Source: Sphingomonadales bacterium (GTDB lineage Bacteria; Pseudomonadota; Alphaproteobacteria; Sphingomonadales; Sphingomonadaceae). From it: a stretch of DNA of 64,000 bases. The notes below the pieces were generated by a model. That model saw only the letters and a list, made by a program, of their open reading frames with translations. It did not search any database and had not been told where the DNA came from. Location: the NCBI GenBank assembly GCA_016721875.1, contig JADKHG010000007.1, positions 55,001 through 119,000 on the forward strand. The letters run 5' to 3'. The position numbers and the translations under genes are program-made. Of this stretch, positions 60,917 through 64,000 are shown in pieces (positions within the stretch are counted from its first letter, which is position 1; the number at the start of each line of letters is the position of its first letter).

Positions 60917-63823
60917 TTACGGTGCTGCAGGCGCCGTCTTCGCCAGAATGCGAATGTCGAGCGCACCATTTTCGGTCAGATATTGCCGGGCTACAGCTTG
61001 GATGTCAGCCGGGGTCAATGCCGCCAGAACCGCCGCACGTTGGCGACGCCGATCCAACCGGTGCGGCTGGCTCTGCGCCACGTTGACGATACCAACCCAG
61101 GCAGCATTTTCGCGCATTTGCCGTTCATAGCGTTCGGCAATCGGCTTACGCGCGCGCAGCAACTGATCGTCGGTAATGCCCTGTTCGCGCAAATCCTTAG
61201 CGATGTCTTTGACCGCTGCGGTTATCAAGTCCATTTTGTCAGGCGCCGCTGAAGCGACGACTGATATATGTCCAAATCCGGGATAATCGCTTGATGCCAT
61301 GGAAAAAGCTTCGGGTGTATAGGTTGCGCCCAGTTTTTCGCGCACGACCTCCGTCAGTTGCAGCGACATCACACTGGCAAGCAGGTCGCGCGCCAGCGAG
61401 GATTTTAGGTCGCTGTCATCGGTGGTCGGCCAATGCAGTGAGAACATTCCCTGATCCTCTTTACCGTCATAAGTGACAATGCGCGGGCTTAGGTTGGACG
61501 CGAATTTGCGGGTCAGTTGCCCCGGCGAAAATTTGGGCGATGCTGCGCGTTTGGGAAGTGCACCCAATGTTGATGCCACCAATTGGATCGCTTGATCTTC
61601 ATTGACGTCGCCAACCAAAGCAATTTCCACCGCGCCTTTCTTGAGTTGCTTGTCGATCACCATTTTGAGCTCGGCCATTGAACGGTCCTTGAGCGCAATC
61701 GGATCGCTTATTCCAAAGCGGTCATCGCCATTCGAAAGGATATGGGGCAGTGTTTCCAGAAATGTCTGCACAGGATTTGACTGGATGTTCTTCTCTATCA
61801 GCTTTGCCACTTCTGGCCACTGCGCCTGAGTTTCGTCGCGATAACCAAGCGATGAAATCGTCGCCGCCAATAGCTTCAATTGCAGATCAAGGTCCTTGGC
61901 ATTGGTCGCGCCAACCGATTCAAACGCATCGCTTTCGGCCTTCAGGCCCAGCTTTACCGTCCGTCCCGCCGTGATCTGTTGCAGATCGTCGATACTGTTC
62001 TTTTGCAGGCCATCGAACCCAGACATTATTTCCAGAAATTTGGCGAGACCCGGCTTTCCTTTGGGCAAGGTTGCTGTGCCGCCGCCGACGCGCATTCCAA
62101 AATGGATTTTGCCGGGTTCGAAATCGGTTTTTTTGATGTTGAGCCGGACACCATTTGCAAATTGGATGGTGCGGATCGACAGATCCGCTATCATCTTGTC
62201 GCTAGCAATTTTGCCTGCTTTGCCGAAACTGTCATAGGCAAAAACCGCCTTTGCCAGCTCTTCCGGCGCGGTCACGGCGATTTTGGCACTGTCGGCTAAG
62301 GTCGACTGCGCGAGCGCCATCACATCTGCGACAGGTGTTTTGGTGGTAATATGAATGGAAGTCGGGCCGTTGCCCCATGCCTGAACAAATGCCGCTTTGA
62401 CCGATTCCGCAGACACCGATGGCAAATTCCGCTCAAAGAGCGCGAGTTGTTCGGCCGGGGATTGAACGACGGTTTTCGACAATGCGCTGGTCACCAATCC
62501 GTCGGCCAATTCGGCGCTCGCTCGCGAAGATGCCTGTTGCGCTCCGTTGCGGAATACATTGTCCAGCGCTGCTATCGCTTCTTTGATTTCGGACTGGCTA
62601 AAGCCAAATTCCCGGGCGCGTCTGGCTTCCTTTTCGGCAAGACCAAGTGCTTTTTGCCATTCGCCGTCTTTGGCGAGCGTGATTATGCCAAAACTGGTTG
62701 CAGCGCGATACGGCTCTTGCTGCAATGCCTGACCAAGCAGCAATCCATTTTCGGTATCGCGGGTCAGCTTGTCGAAACGCTTATTCAGTGCGATTGTCGC
62801 GATTGCTTCCAATATTGATTGGCGTTCTTCCGCTTCGGTATTTGTGCTCGTCTGATAAGGATCGACACGATGCAGTTCGACAATTTCGGGCATTGATGGA
62901 TCGGAAAAATTGCGGACAATCGGCGTATCTGCGTTCTGAAAGGCGATAGCATATTTGGAACGAGCGAGGCCATTGCCCTTCCAGTTCGAAAAGCGGTCGC
63001 GGATCTGTTTTTCCATAGCATCCAGATCAAAATCACCGACAATCGCCAGCGTTGCGCGCTCCGGACGGTAATATCCTGATAAAAGGCTTTGACCCGTTCC
63101 GCCGGGGTCGTTCTGGTGACTTCGCCGCCATCCCCAACAATGCGTGCCCAAGCGCGTGCCGGGCAGCGCCGATGTGAGCCAGTCTGCAGCCCTCCTGCGT
63201 TGTGCAACGTCGCGAACCTGTCTTTCGGATTCCAGAATGCCGCGCTCGCGATCGACCGCCTCTGGCGCAATCGTCAGTTCACTGGCGATTTCACGCATCA
63301 TCAACAATGCGGCATCGACGGTTTCGGCATCGGCCTTGGGCAGATCGAGCTTGTAGGTGGTGCGGTCGACACTGGTTTCGGCATTGGTGTCCGCGCCAAA
63401 GGCAAGGCCCAATCGCTCGAGCTTTTTGATCAACTCTCCTTCGGGAATGTTGGTTGATCCATTAAAGGCCATATGTTCAAGAAGATGCGCAAGTCCAACC
63501 TCATTTTCTTCTTCGTCGGCCATGCCGACATCGAGATTGAAACGGATGGAAGCACCGCCCTTTGGCGTTTCATTTTTTTGTAAGGCATATTTCATACCGT
63601 TCGCCAAAACACCCTGCCGGATGGTCGGGTCAGGTTTGAGATCGTTGGTCGCGATACCCCACGGATCGGTGGCAGAAGTTATCGCTATGCTTTTGGCAGA
63701 TGAATCTTTCAACGTATCTTCGGCAAAGGCCGGCGTGTTGCTAGCAATTGCCAGCGCCAGCGCCAGCGTAGATGCGCACTTCTTCCACGCCGACAGGCGG
63801 CGAGCGGCTTTGGTCTTGACCAT
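60917..63823 (-). CDS. M16-family zinc protease (pitrilysin/PqqL-like), locally garbled
   Basis: Exported two-domain peptidase, 968 residues as read. A signal peptide (LALALAIASNTPAFAED) precedes the inverted zinc motif GLAHLLEHMAFNGSTN (HxxEH) and the distal glutamate region near RTTYKLDLPKADAET. The second M16 domain lies in the C-terminal half. Between about 63070 and 63160 the sense briefly uses another frame: VGDGGEVTRTTPAERVKAFY should follow GTRLGTH and precede YYRPERATLAIVG. Two opposite one-base errors explain this. GATGxxR-type start is clear at 63823. It converges on the blaI-M56 operon. Confidence 0.9.
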   Translation of the reverse strand: MVKTKAARRLSAWKKCASTLALALAIASNTPAFAEDTLKDSSAKSIAITSATDPWGIATNDLKPDPTIRQGVLANGMKYALQKNETPKGGASIRFNLDVGMADEEENEVGLAHLLEHMAFNGSTNIPEGELIKKLERLGLAFGADTNAETSVDRTTYKLDLPKADAETVDAALLMMREIASELTIAPEAVDRERGILESERQVRDVAQRRRAADWLTSALPGTRLGTHCWGWRRSHQNDPGGTGQSLLSGYYRPERATLAIVGDFDLDAMEKQIRDRFSNWKGNGLARSKYAIAFQNADTPIVRNFSDPSMPEIVELHRVDPYQTSTNTEAEERQSILEAIATIALNKRFDKLTRDTENGLLLGQALQQEPYRAATSFGIITLAKDGEWQKALGLAEKEARRAREFGFSQSEIKEAIAALDNVFRNGAQQASSRASAELADGLVTSALSKTVVQSPAEQLALFERNLPSVSAESVKAAFVQAWGNGPTSIHITTKTPVADVMALAQSTLADSAKIAVTAPEELAKAVFAYDSFGKAGKIASDKMIADLSIRTIQFANGVRLNIKKTDFEPGKIHFGMRVGGGTATLPKGKPGLAKFLEIMSGFDGLQKNSIDDLQQITAGRTVKLGLKAESDAFESVGATNAKDLDLQLKLLAATISSLGYRDETQAQWPEVAKLIEKNIQSNPVQTFLETLPHILSNGDDRFGISDPIALKDRSMAELKMVIDKQLKKGAVEIALVGDVNEDQAIQLVASTLGALPKRAASPKFSPGQLTRKFASNLSPRIVTYDGKEDQGMFSLHWPTTDDSDLKSSLARDLLASVMSLQLTEVVREKLGATYTPEAFSMASSDYPGFGHISVVASAAPDKMDLITAAVKDIAKDLREQGITDDQLLRARKPIAERYERQMRENAAWVGIVNVAQSQPHRLDRRRQRAAVLAALTPADIQAVARQYLTENGALDIRILAKTAPAAP

Positions 63824-64000
63824 GATAATTTCCCCAGTTTTCCGGCAATTTGACCTTTGGCCGGTTTGATCTTCAAGTGCATCAAGCTTTCGATCAACGA
63901 CTATCTGCTCGCTGCCATTCGACCAGATGACAAATTTTGCGGACTAACGCCTTTATATTGATAGTCGAAAGCGCCATATCAGCGGTGATGGAAAAATGGC
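63824..64000. other. upstream region of the M16 protease gene, window end
   Basis: 177 bases with A/T-rich patches (63930-63960) that could hold the protease promoter. No complete gene is seen before the window ends. Confidence 0.35.

Overview
The window looks like chromosome of an alphaproteobacterium, most likely a sphingomonad (Sphingomonadales; Sphingopyxis or Sphingorhabdus-like). This rests on gene content and protein style: a DUF1134 protein, a DcaP-like porin beside a CrbS/CrbR/Acs acetate switch, M61, M16 and M56 peptidases typical of the group, and the intergenic inverted repeats. It is an inference; there is no rRNA to confirm it. About 50 protein genes and one tRNA-Ser are supported. 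At least fifteen genes carry single-base frame breaks, often the loss of one C or G in a short run and often with a second break restoring frame. The densest patch is 9.5-12.6 kb. I read most as sequence or assembly errors and annotate those genes as single CDSs.

Layout. 0-4.7 kb: a leftward catabolic operon (quinone oxidoreductase-like enzyme, TauD/TfdA dioxygenase, carboxymuconolactone-decarboxylase-like protein, GFA protein, DUF849 beta-keto acid cleavage enzyme, MFS transporter), facing a divergent AraC-type regulator. 5.8-8.1 kb: ahpC-ahpF peroxide reductase. 8.6-20.4 kb: an acetate/propionate block with crbS, acs-crbR, a DcaP-like porin, an MHS-type transporter, and a GNAT acetyltransferase-prpE pair. 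20.4-31.3 kb: a reactive-sulfur block. A peroxiredoxin/ArsR pair precedes two divergent operons that share one AT-rich dyad operator. The leftward operon encodes rhodanese, membrane-fusion protein, RND pump and a Cys-containing ArsR. The rightward one encodes an SQR-like flavoprotein, DUF2892, TolC, an AhpD-like protein, persulfide dioxygenase and a TauE-type exporter. The parts of a tripartite efflux pump are thus split between the arms of a sulfide-detoxification regulon; this is the most interesting system here.

31.3-40.3 kb: a HupE-like protein and a PPIase broken by an in-frame stop, then an RTX-type secreted protein, an OmpR-family regulator and a five-PAS hybrid histidine kinase. GTTTCAGC repeats precede both the RTX gene and the kinase operon. 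40.66-48.35 kb: an integrative element of about 7.7 kb bounded by 14-bp direct repeats, one being the 3' end of tRNA-Ser(GCU). It carries a tyrosine integrase, an AlpA-like regulator, primase, RecA-fold helicase, an iteron-like repeat cluster and unknown genes, but no recognisable capsid, conjugation, resistance or defence gene.

48.4-64 kb: housekeeping and envelope genes: DUF1134, tonB, ribD-ribE, ppa, M61 peptidase, hisS with an unusual C-terminus, prfA, a blaI/M56 sensor pair and an M16 protease. Several repeat families fill the intergenic gaps here.
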